Assembly: GCA_934437985.1 (NCBI GenBank)
Contig: CAKSBI010000024.1
Span: 1 to 35,247 of the forward strand
Direction: 5' to 3'
Origin: an uncultured Lachnospiraceae bacterium
GTDB taxonomy: Bacteria > Bacillota > Clostridia > Lachnospirales > Lachnospiraceae
Length of the DNA: 35,247 bases
The notes beneath the pieces were generated by a model. The model was not told the origin of the DNA and did not search any database. It worked only from the letters and a program-made list of their open reading frames with translations. The position numbers were made by a program, and so were the translations under genes. Below are positions 28,823 through 35,247 of this stretch, piece by piece (position 1 is the stretch's first letter; each line of letters opens with the position of its first letter).

Positions 28823-29611
28823 GTGGCAGTAACAATAAAATCACAACACGAGATAGAGTTAATGCGTGAGGCTGGAAATATACTGGCAACTGTACATGAT
28901 GAATTGGCTGGGCTTGTAAAGCCGGGAGTATCTACAATGGAACTTAATAATTATGCAGATAAGCGTATTCGTGAATTTGGCTGCATTCCATCATTTCTTG
29001 ACTATAATGGATATCCTGCATCATTATGTGTATCAGTAAATGATGAGGTTGTCCATGGTATCCCGAATAAGAAAAGAAAGCTTAGGGAAGGTGACATTGT
29101 CAGCCTTGACTGTGGAGTTATATACAAAGGATATCAGTCTGATTCGGCAAGAACCTATCCGGTTGGAGAGGTATCTGCCGAATCACAGAGGCTGATCGAT
29201 GTTACGAAGCAGAGTTTTTTTGAAGGAATAAAGTTTGCAAAAGCCGGTAATCATTTGTATGATATTTCAAAGGCAATTCAAAAGTATGTAGAAAGCAATG
29301 GTTTTTCAGTTGTGAGAGATCTCGTAGGACATGGAATTGGACAGAATATGCATGAAGATCCGCAGATTCCGAATTTCAAGCAGATTGGAAGGGGAATTAA
29401 ACTTAAGCCAGGTATGACACTTGCAATTGAGCCAATGGTAAATGCTGGTGTATATGATGTATGGTTCCTTGATGATGACTGGACGGTAGTAACCCAGGAT
29501 GGAGAATATTCAGCACATTATGAAAATACAATTCTTATTACAGAGGGAGAACCTGAGATTTTGTCACTTAGAACGGGCAGGACTTTAGAAGATGAGATGA
29601 ATGGAAGATAG
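28823..29611 (+). CDS. map: Methionine aminopeptidase, type I
   Basis: A 262-residue enzyme that removes the initiator Met from nascent proteins. All five metal ligands are visible: Asp96, Asp107, His170, Glu203 and Glu234, in SLDCGV, SDSART, GHGIG, AIEPM and YENT, along with the substrate His78 in VVHGIP. The GTG start at 28823 fits the family start AVTIKSQHEIELMREAG and has AGGAG upstream. It lacks the N-terminal SecC-type zinc extension found in some homologues. It is placed between adk and infA, as in Bacillus. Confidence 0.98.
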   Translation: MAVTIKSQHEIELMREAGNILATVHDELAGLVKPGVSTMELNNYADKRIREFGCIPSFLDYNGYPASLCVSVNDEVVHGIPNKKRKLREGDIVSLDCGVIYKGYQSDSARTYPVGEVSAESQRLIDVTKQSFFEGIKFAKAGNHLYDISKAIQKYVESNGFSVVRDLVGHGIGQNMHEDPQIPNFKQIGRGIKLKPGMTLAIEPMVNAGVYDVWFLDDDWTVVTQDGEYSAHYENTILITEGEPEILSLRTGRTLEDEMNGR

Positions 29612-29640
29612 TAACAGAATTTGATTGATGGAGGTTAGTT

Positions 29641-29859
29641 ATGTCGAAGACAGACGTAGTTGAAATTTCTGGAACAGTAGTGGAGAAGCTTCCTAATGCA
29701 ATGTTTCAGGTGGAGCTTGAAAACGGACACAAAGTTTTGGCACATATAAGCGGAAAATTAAGAATGAATTACATTAAGATTCTTCCGGGTGATACTGTAA
29801 GGCTTGAGTTATCACCATATGACCTTACAAAGGGTAGAATTATCTGGCGTGACAAATAA
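29641..29859 (+). CDS. infA: Translation initiation factor IF-1
   Basis: A 72-residue OB-fold factor that occupies the ribosomal A site during initiation. It shows [40 protein letters not shown] and [10 protein letters not shown]. Length is exactly typical. GGAGG lies about six bases upstream of the ATG. Confidence 0.99.
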   Translation: MSKTDVVEISGTVVEKLPNAMFQVELENGHKVLAHISGKLRMNYIKILPGDTVRLELSPYDLTKGRIIWRDK

Positions 29860-29874
29860 ATGTAAAAAAAATAT

Positions 29875-29924
29875 AAAGTCCTTGAAATAATTATTATAAT
29901 GTGATAGACTGTAAAACGGACTTT
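29875..29924 (+). other. Inverted repeat enclosing the rpmJ promoter
   Basis: AAAGTCC (29875-29881) and GGACTTT (29918-29924) flank a 36-base loop that runs exactly from the -35 box to just past the -10 box. In read-through RNA from infA this would form a 7-bp stem ending in a T5 run, a possible weak terminator. RNA started at the internal promoter would contain only the right arm at most. Confidence 0.45.
29882..29910 (+). promoter_or_regulatory. Internal promoter before rpmJ-rpsM-rpoA-rplQ
   Basis: A -35 TTGAAA (29882-29887), a 17-base spacer ending in TGA (extended -10) and -10 TAGACT (29905-29910), located 33 bp before the rpmJ start. It would give the alpha-operon segment its own transcription. 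Confidence 0.65.
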
Positions 29925-29943
29925 TTGAAAGGAGGGTTATACT

Positions 29944-30057
29944 GTGAAAGTTAGAGCATCAGTAAAACCTATTTGCGAAAAATGCAAAGTAATTAGGAGA
30001 AAGGGTAAGATCAGAATTATCTGTGAAAACCCAAGACACAAGCAGGTACAGGGATAA
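29944..30057 (+). CDS. rpmJ: 50S ribosomal protein L36 (zinc type)
   Basis: A 37-residue zinc-knuckle protein and the smallest gene in the window. It reads [20 protein letters not shown] then [17 protein letters not shown]. Zinc ligands are Cys11, Cys14, Cys27 and His32. The GTG start has GGAGGG eight to ten bases upstream. A 303-bp non-coding stretch separates it from rpsM, which is unusual because the two are normally close. Confidence 0.98.
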   Translation: MKVRASVKPICEKCKVIRRKGKIRIICENPRHKQVQG

Positions 30058-30360
30058 ATGTTATTTCGCCGTAAGGCGGTCATATTTATTCGTGCTTTTT
30101 GTGTTACAGACATGGCGTAATATCTTATGCTGTGTGATTGTGATACCATGGGCAGCGTGATTAACTGCCTCAGAATTGTATGTGTCCATTTTATGATTCT
30201 GGTGATAACGATGGTTCTCTCCCATCAAAAGTTATTATTATGGTTTAAAGCGGCTGGGGCAATATTGCAGTCAGGTTTGGACGGCCGGTGCCGGATTGGC
30301 AGAGTGCAGATATTGCAGTAATCAAACATTTATTATTATATATCGGAGGTGTAAACACAC
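30058..30360 (+). promoter_or_regulatory. Folded 303-bp spacer between rpmJ and rpsM (candidate alpha-operon leader)
   Basis: No supported gene lies here. Hairpins: CGCC-GTAA-GGCG (30067-30078, GNRA-type loop); GGGCAG (30150-30155) with CTGCCT (30165-30170), topped by an outer ATAC/GTAT; ATAACGATGG (30205-30214) with CCATC (30222-30226) and GTTAT (30231-30235), with a 4-base bulge; GCAATAT (30259-30265) with ATATTGC (30310-30316), enclosing a GC-rich CGGC/GCCG hairpin. In E. coli, S4 binds a leader just before rpsM, and rpsD lies two genes downstream here, so S4 control is a fair guess. No sequence match to that target was recognised. Confidence 0.5.
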
Positions 30361-30729
30361 ATGGCTCGTATCAGTGGTGTAGATTTACCAAGAGAAAAAC
30401 GTGTAGAGATAGGTCTTACTTATATTTATGGAATTGGAAGAACTAGTTCTAAGCGTATCCTCGAAAAGGCAGGCGTAAGTCCTGACATACGTTGTAAGGA
30501 TCTTAGTGATGAAGATGTTGCTAAGCTTCGTGAAGTTATCGACGATACAATGATCGTTGAAGGTGACCTTCGCAGACAGATAGCACTTAACATCAAAGGA
30601 TTGCAGGAGATCGGATGCTACAGAGGCATCCGTCACAGAAGAGGTCTCCCTGTCCGTGGACAGAAGACTAAGACTAATGCAAGAACACGTAAAGGTCCAA
30701 AGCGTACTGTTGCAAATAAGAAGAAATAG
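30361..30729 (+). CDS. rpsM: 30S ribosomal protein S13
   Basis: A 122-residue S13 of the 30S head that bridges to L5. It shows [56 protein letters not shown] and the basic tail. GGAGG lies 11 bases upstream. First gene after the folded spacer. Confidence 0.99.
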   Translation: MARISGVDLPREKRVEIGLTYIYGIGRTSSKRILEKAGVSPDIRCKDLSDEDVAKLREVIDDTMIVEGDLRRQIALNIKGLQEIGCYRGIRHRRGLPVRGQKTKTNARTRKGPKRTVANKKK

Positions 30730-30743
30730 GAGGATATGTTAAA

Positions 30744-31142
30744 ATGGCTAAGAAAGTAGTAGCAAAAAAGTCGACTAAGAAACGTGTCAAGAAGAATATT
30801 GACCGTGGACAGGCGCATATTCAGTCATCTTTTAATAATACAATTGTAACTCTGACTGACACAGAAGGTAATGCAATATCATGGGCAAGTGCCGGCGGAC
30901 TTGGATTTAAGGGTTCAAGAAAGTCAACACCATATGCTGCACAAATGGCAGCAGAGGCAGCTGCACAGGCAGCACTTCCACACGGACTTAAGTCAGTGGA
31001 GGTTATGGTTAAGGGTCCTGGTTCAGGACGTGAGGCAGCAATCCGTGCACTTCAGGCATGTGGAATTGAAGTAACAAGTATCAAGGATGTTACTCCTGTA
31101 CCGCATAACGGATGCAGACCGCCTAAGAGAAGAAGAGTATAA
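30744..31142 (+). CDS. rpsK: 30S ribosomal protein S11
   Basis: A 132-residue S11 of the platform, beside the E-site mRNA. It contains [40 protein letters not shown] and [18 protein letters not shown]. The N-terminus is Lys-rich, as in other Firmicutes. AGGAGG is 11 or so bases upstream of the ATG. Confidence 0.99.
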   Translation: MAKKVVAKKSTKKRVKKNIDRGQAHIQSSFNNTIVTLTDTEGNAISWASAGGLGFKGSRKSTPYAAQMAAEAAAQAALPHGLKSVEVMVKGPGSGREAAIRALQACGIEVTSIKDVTPVPHNGCRPPKRRRV

Positions 31143-31174
31143 TTGATTATTATTGATGATAGGAGGATATTGAA

Positions 31175-31768
31175 ATGGCAAGAGATATGACACCAGTTCT
31201 TAAGAGATGTAGATCATTGGGTCTTAATCCAACATTTTTAGGAATTGATAAAAAGTCCAATAGAAGTGCAAGAGCAGGAAGAAAGCCTAGTGAATATTCA
31301 TTACAGCTTAAAGAGAAACAGAAAGCAAAGTTTATATATGGAGTACTTGAGAAGCCTTTCCGTAACTATTATGAGAAGGCTGGTAAGCTTAAGTATGGAA
31401 CAACAGGTGAGAACCTTATGATCCTTCTTGAACTCAGACTTGATAATGTTATGTTCCGTCTGGGATATGGCAGGACAAGAAAAGAGTCAAGACAGATCAT
31501 TGGTCATAAGCATGTACTTGTTAATGGTAAATGTGTTAATATTCCATCATATCGCGTAAAGGTTGGCGACGTGATTGAGGTTAAAGAAAAGTATAAGAGT
31601 GCACAGAGATATAAGGATATTCTTGAGGTTACAGATGGCAGACTTGTTCCGGAGTGGCTTGAGGCTGACCATGAGAACCTTTCAGGAGTAGTTAAGGCTG
31701 TTCCTACAAGAGAGCAGATTGATGTTCCTGTAAACGAAGTGCTTATTGTCGAGTTGTATTCTAAATAA
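31175..31768 (+). CDS. rpsD: 30S ribosomal protein S4 (zinc-free type)
   Basis: A 197-residue S4, a primary 16S binder and, in several bacteria, a translational repressor. The N-terminal region (MTPVLKRCRSLGLNPTFLG) has a single Cys and lacks the four-Cys zinc site. The S4 RNA-binding domain follows (LELRLDNVMFRLGYGRTR, HKHVLVNGKCVNIPSYRVK) and it ends VNEVLIVELYSK. It is encoded between rpsK and rpoA, the alpha-operon order; in Bacillus it is elsewhere. Confidence 0.98.
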   Translation: MARDMTPVLKRCRSLGLNPTFLGIDKKSNRSARAGRKPSEYSLQLKEKQKAKFIYGVLEKPFRNYYEKAGKLKYGTTGENLMILLELRLDNVMFRLGYGRTRKESRQIIGHKHVLVNGKCVNIPSYRVKVGDVIEVKEKYKSAQRYKDILEVTDGRLVPEWLEADHENLSGVVKAVPTREQIDVPVNEVLIVELYSK

Positions 31769-31809
31769 TTAGATGCTCATAATCATAAACCCAAAAGGAG
31801 GGTCCGGAA

Positions 31810-32772
31810 TTGTTTGATTTTGAAAAGCCTAAGATTGAAATTGCAGAGATTTCTGAGGATAAAAGATATGGACGTTTTGTAGTAGAACCTTTGGAAAGAG
31901 GTTACGGCACAACTTTGGGTAATTCGCTGAGAAGGATTATGCTTTCATCATTGCCTGGTTCTGCTGTCAGTCAGGTTAAGATAGATGGTGTTGTTCATGA
32001 GTTTAGCTCTATTCCTGGCGTTAAGGAAGATGTTACTGAGATCATTATGAACATTAAAAGCCTGGCTATTAAGAACAACAGTGATATCAATGAAGTTAAG
32101 ACTGCGTATATTGAGGCTGAAGGAGAGCGCGTTGTTACTGCTAAAGATATTCAGGTTGATCAGGATATTGAGATACTCAATCCTGATCAGGTAATCGCTA
32201 CACTTAGTGGTGGTCCTGATTGCAGATTGTTCATTGAGATGACAATTACAGGTGGCAGGGGATATGTTGGTTCTGACCGTAATAAGACAGAAGACATGCC
32301 GATTGATGTAATATCGATTGATTCGATTTACACACCTGTAGAGCGCGTTAATCTTACAGTTGAGAATACTCGTGTCGGTCAGATAACTGATTTTGATAAA
32401 TTGACACTGGATGTATATACTAATGGAACACTTGCACCGGATGAGGCAGTAAGTCTTGCAGCAAAGGTACTTAGTGAGCATCTGAATTCGTTTATTGATT
32501 TGTCTGAGAATGCTAAGACTGTTGACATTATGGTTGACAAGGTAACTAACGAGAAAGAGAAAGTACTTGAGATGAACATTGATGAACTTGAGCTTTCGGT
32601 TCGTTCTTACAACTGTCTTAAGCGTGCAGGAATCAATACTGTAGAAGAACTGTGTAGTAAAACCTCAGAGGATATGATGAAGGTACGTAACCTTGGTCGT
32701 AAGTCTCTTGATGAGGTTTTGGCAAAACTTAAAGAACTTGGCTTATCACTCAACCTTGGTGATGAGAATTAG
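31810..32772 (+). CDS. rpoA: DNA-directed RNA polymerase subunit alpha
   Basis: A 320-residue subunit that nucleates polymerase assembly. The N-terminal domain (about 1-230) has [20 protein letters not shown] and RIMLSSLPG for dimerisation. A linker leads to the C-terminal domain (about 250-315) with the DNA-binding [15 protein letters not shown] and [12 protein letters not shown], which recognises UP elements and activators. The TTG start has AAAGGAGGG about seven bases upstream and gives [20 protein letters not shown], typical of clostridial RpoA. Confidence 0.99.
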   Translation: MFDFEKPKIEIAEISEDKRYGRFVVEPLERGYGTTLGNSLRRIMLSSLPGSAVSQVKIDGVVHEFSSIPGVKEDVTEIIMNIKSLAIKNNSDINEVKTAYIEAEGERVVTAKDIQVDQDIEILNPDQVIATLSGGPDCRLFIEMTITGGRGYVGSDRNKTEDMPIDVISIDSIYTPVERVNLTVENTRVGQITDFDKLTLDVYTNGTLAPDEAVSLAAKVLSEHLNSFIDLSENAKTVDIMVDKVTNEKEKVLEMNIDELELSVRSYNCLKRAGINTVEELCSKTSEDMMKVRNLGRKSLDEVLAKLKELGLSLNLGDEN

Positions 32773-32794
32773 ATTGATATAGGAGGTTAACACA

Positions 32795-33331
32795 ATGGCA
32801 GGTTATAGAAAACTTGGCAGAACGGCAAGTCAGAGAAAGGCTCTGCTTCGTGGACAGGTAACAAGTTTATTATATCATGGTAAGATTGTTACAACTGAAG
32901 CTAAAGCAAAAGAGATCCGCAAGATAGCTGAAGGTCTGATTGCCATGGCTGTTCGTGAGAAAGATAATTTTGAAGAGGTAACTGTTACAGCTAAAGTTGC
33001 CAGAAAAGATAAAGATGGTAAGAGAGTTAAAGAAGTAGTTGATGGTAAGAAAGTAACTCAGTATGATGAAGTTGAGAAGACAATAAAGAAAGATATGCCA
33101 TCAAGACTTCATGCAAGAAAGCAGATGAACAAGGTTCTTTACGGAGTAACTGAAGTTCCTAAGGAGACTGCAGGACGCAAGAAGAATACAAAGCGTGTAG
33201 ATGTTGCTACAAAGTTATTTGAGGACATCGCACCTAAGTATGCAGAACGTCAGGGTGGTTACACAAGAATCGTTAAGATTGGACCACGTAAGGGTGACGC
33301 TGCAATGCAGGTTATAATTGAGTTAGTATAA
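32795..33331 (+). CDS. rplQ: 50S ribosomal protein L17 with lineage-specific insertion
   Basis: A 178-residue L17, whereas most bacterial L17 proteins have 115-130 residues. The core is clear: [38 protein letters not shown] and the C-terminal [20 protein letters not shown]. Between them lies an extra charged segment (about residues 55-100), rich in Lys/Glu/Asp/Val and predicted to form beta strands. L17 is at the tunnel exit side of the 50S. Last gene of the supercluster; a strong terminator follows. Confidence 0.98.
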   Translation: MAGYRKLGRTASQRKALLRGQVTSLLYHGKIVTTEAKAKEIRKIAEGLIAMAVREKDNFEEVTVTAKVARKDKDGKRVKEVVDGKKVTQYDEVEKTIKKDMPSRLHARKQMNKVLYGVTEVPKETAGRKKNTKRVDVATKLFEDIAPKYAERQGGYTRIVKIGPRKGDAAMQVIIELV

Positions 33332-33369
33332 TCATTTATAATTCGTATTTAACAGTTGTTTGATATTTT

Positions 33370-33405
33370 AATGGCACAGTTCACTATTGTTCTGTGCCAT
33401 TTTTG
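33370..33405 (+). terminator. Rho-independent terminator of the ribosomal supercluster
   Basis: A 10-bp stem, AATGGCACAG (33370-33379) with CTGTGCCATT (33392-33401), a 12-base loop and a T run directly after. It separates rplQ from ecfA1. TATAAT-like boxes at 33452-33457 and 33475-33480 could start ecfA transcription, but neither has a good -35. Confidence 0.92.
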
Positions 33406-33498
33406 AGTACAATAGTCCGTAAAACATATGTCAGTATACAGGAAAGCTGCGTATAATTCAGGATTGCTATAGGATATAATACGATTGGAGGAGACTCT

Positions 33499-34365
33499 GT
33501 GATTAAAGCCAGGAATCTTGCATATGAATATAACCGACGTGACAGTGATAATAATGTTATTGCTATTGAAAGAGCGTTAGATGGAGTGACATTCGATATA
33601 GAGGATGGTCAGTTTGTATCTATCGTTGGGCATAACGGCTCCGGAAAATCTACTCTTGCAAAGCATATGAATGCATTGTTTGCACCGACAGAGGGTACGG
33701 TCTGGGTGAATGGAATTGACACTAAGAACAGTGAAATGATACTTGATATAAGGCAGAATACGGGCATGATATTTCAGAATCCCGACAATCAGATCGTGGC
33801 AAGTGTTGTTGAAGAAGATGTAGCATTTGGCCCTGAAAATATGGGGATACCTAACCCGGAGCTTGAAAAAAGAGTTGAGGAAAGCCTTAAGACTGTAGAT
33901 ATGTATAAGTACAGAGGATCTTCGCCTAACAGGCTGTCGGGTGGACAGAAGCAGAGAGTTGCAATTGCCGGTGTGCTTGCAATGAAGCCAAAATGTATTA
34001 TACTTGATGAGCCGACTGCAATGCTTGACCCCGGAGGAAGACGTGAAGTTATAGATGCAGTCACAAGGCTTAACAGGGAAGAAGGAATAACTGTAATATT
34101 AATAACACACTATATGGAAGAAACTGTTAATTCGGACAAAATATTTGTTATGAATAAAGGGAAAATCGTATTTTGGGGAAGACCTGAGGAGGTTTTTGAA
34201 AAAGTGGATATGCTTGAGAGCTGTAATCTTGAAGTACCTCAAGCGGTATATATTGCACATGGATTAAGAAAAAAAGGAATAGGACTGGAGGGTTCTATAT
34301 TAAATATAGATGACCTGGCACAGGCTATCAGCACATATAAAACAAAGCACAGCAGGCAGGGGTGA
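33499..34365 (+). CDS. ecfA1: Energy-coupling factor transporter ATPase EcfA1
   Basis: A 288-residue ABC ATPase, one of two that power ECF vitamin and metal importers with EcfT and exchangeable S components. Walker A is GHNGSGKST (44-52), the Q-loop FQNPDNQIVAS, the signature RLSGGQKQRVAIAG, Walker B IILDEPTAMLDP and the switch His in LITHY. The C-terminal region after about 230 matches EcfA1 proteins. The GTG start has GGAGGAG five to eleven bases upstream. It lies six bases before ecfA2. Confidence 0.96.
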   Translation: MIKARNLAYEYNRRDSDNNVIAIERALDGVTFDIEDGQFVSIVGHNGSGKSTLAKHMNALFAPTEGTVWVNGIDTKNSEMILDIRQNTGMIFQNPDNQIVASVVEEDVAFGPENMGIPNPELEKRVEESLKTVDMYKYRGSSPNRLSGGQKQRVAIAGVLAMKPKCIILDEPTAMLDPGGRREVIDAVTRLNREEGITVILITHYMEETVNSDKIFVMNKGKIVFWGRPEEVFEKVDMLESCNLEVPQAVYIAHGLRKKGIGLEGSILNIDDLAQAISTYKTKHSRQG

Positions 34366-34371
34366 TGTTGC

Positions 34372-35214
34372 ATGTCGATTATAATAGACCATTTGAGTTA
34401 TATATATGAAGAAGGAACTGCTTTTGAAAGGGCAGCTCTTGCTGATATTAATCTTGTGATTAATGACAATGAATTTGTCGGGATAATAGGGCATACAGGT
34501 TCAGGTAAATCAACACTCATACAGCATCTTAATGGTCTGATAAAACCGACCGGCGGAACTGTGTATTATAATGGCAATGATATATTTGATAAAGATTATT
34601 CGCTGAGAAAACATAGAGGTAAAGTAGGAATTGTATTCCAATATCCTGAATATCAGCTATTTGAAACAACAGTAATAGAGGATGTGAAGTTTGGACCGAG
34701 GAATATTGGTATGAGCAATCTGGATGTTGACCTTGCAGCTTTTGAAGCGTTAAAGAAGGTGAAAATATCTGATGATCTGCTTGATGCATCGCCGCTTGAG
34801 CTGTCCGGCGGAGAAAAAAGAAGGGTAGCAATTGCAGGTATACTGGCAATGAAACCTGAGGTTTTGATTCTTGACGAACCGACAGCAGGCCTTGACCCGA
34901 GGGGCAGGGATGAAATTCTTGGGCTTATTTCAGAGCTGCACAGAGATAATAATATGACGGTTATTCTTGTATCACACAGCATGGAGGATGTTGCAAGGTA
35001 TGTTGAAAGACTGGTTGTATTAAATGATGGAAGAATTTTTGCTGATGGCAGTCCGGAAGCTGTATATAAGAATTATCAGGCATTGGAAAAGCTGGGGCTG
35101 GCTGCACCGCAGACAGTGTATCTGATGAAGAAGCTTATGGAACAGGGAATTGATGTCCCGGAAAATATAATTAAGCCCGATGAGGCGATAGAAGCAATAA
35201 GCAAAGTGCTATAA
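34372..35214 (+). CDS. ecfA2: Energy-coupling factor transporter ATPase EcfA2
   Basis: A 280-residue partner ATPase of EcfA1. Walker A GHTGSGKST (40-48), Q-loop FQYPEYQLFE (typical of EcfA2), signature ELSGGEKRRVAIAG, Walker B LILDEPTAGLDP and switch His in VSHSM. The C-terminus (PENIIKPDEAIEAISKVL) is complete, with the stop at 35212-35214. The usual next gene is ecfT, then truA-rplM-rpsI; the window ends 33 bases later, too soon to see it. Confidence 0.96.
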   Translation: MSIIIDHLSYIYEEGTAFERAALADINLVINDNEFVGIIGHTGSGKSTLIQHLNGLIKPTGGTVYYNGNDIFDKDYSLRKHRGKVGIVFQYPEYQLFETTVIEDVKFGPRNIGMSNLDVDLAAFEALKKVKISDDLLDASPLELSGGEKRRVAIAGILAMKPEVLILDEPTAGLDPRGRDEILGLISELHRDNNMTVILVSHSMEDVARYVERLVVLNDGRIFADGSPEAVYKNYQALEKLGLAAPQTVYLMKKLMEQGIDVPENIIKPDEAIEAISKVL

Positions 35215-35247
35215 TATAATCTGTAAAATATAGCGAAATATCAGCCT

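Noticed and set aside
30127..30321. 64-codon open frame between rpmJ and rpsM
   Set aside because: No SD before it, no recognisable protein, and it runs across the hairpins described for this spacer; more likely non-coding RNA.
30313..30341. Possible promoter TTGCAG-17-TTATAT just before rpsM
   Set aside because: Transcription would start inside the SD of rpsM, leaving no usable ribosome binding site.
31948..32481. 177-codon open frame on the minus strand opposite rpoA (and a similar one at 3811-4284 opposite secDF)
   Set aside because: These are shadows of strongly conserved plus-strand genes; no SD, no recognisable product, and composition follows the opposite strand's codon pattern.

Overview
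The window looks like chromosome from a low-GC, Gram-positive, anaerobic Firmicute. The best fit is a motile member of the Lachnospiraceae (Lachnospira, Roseburia, Butyrivibrio or a relative). Evidence for this: the S10-spc-alpha order ending in rplQ-ecfA1-ecfA2, an L17 protein with a large internal insertion, a one-gene SecDF, FliY in the motor switch, HrcA/CIRCE control of the chaperones, strong Shine-Dalgarno sites and frequent TTG/GTG starts. This placement is inferred from gene content; no search was run.

Left half (1-16.9 kb), mixed housekeeping. The window opens inside a manganese-catalase/CotJC-like gene whose 3' end appears frameshifted. Next come a membrane-anchored polysaccharide deacetylase (minus) and, divergent from it, secDF. 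A motility cluster follows: fliY with both CheC-type phosphatase sites intact, a single-domain PilZ protein, and a convergent FliK-like hook-length protein. The heat-shock operon hrcA-grpE-dnaK-dnaJ has a clear sigma-A promoter and a perfect CIRCE operator. After it lie a conserved protein of unknown function, a minus-strand pair (zinc-ribbon membrane protein and TPM-domain membrane protein), and an RlmI-like methyltransferase.

Right half (16.9-35.2 kb), the ribosomal supercluster, all on the plus strand: rpsJ-rplC-rplD-rplW-rplB-rpsS-rplV-rpsC-rplP-rpmC-rpsQ-rplN-rplX-rplE-rpsZ-rpsH-rplF-rplR-rpsE-rpmD-rplO-secY-adk-map-infA-rpmJ-rpsM-rpsK-rpsD-rpoA-rplQ. A terminator follows, then ecfA1-ecfA2, the ATPases of an energy-coupling-factor vitamin transporter whose ecfT probably lies just past the window. 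Together these genes build the ribosome, the translocon (SecY, with SecDF upstream), the N-terminal Met processing enzyme, the adenylate pool and RNA polymerase alpha.

The protein genes are mostly conventional. The least explained DNA is non-coding: a leader of about 290 nt before rpsJ with a long-range stem and competing pairings near the ribosome binding site, a 206-bp folded spacer between rpsJ and rplC, hairpins between secY and adk, a promoter enclosed in an inverted repeat before rpmJ, and a 303-bp folded spacer between rpmJ and rpsM. These are the best candidates for undescribed regulatory RNA. I saw no CRISPR array, IS element, prophage, tRNA or rRNA, and no clear new multi-gene system.
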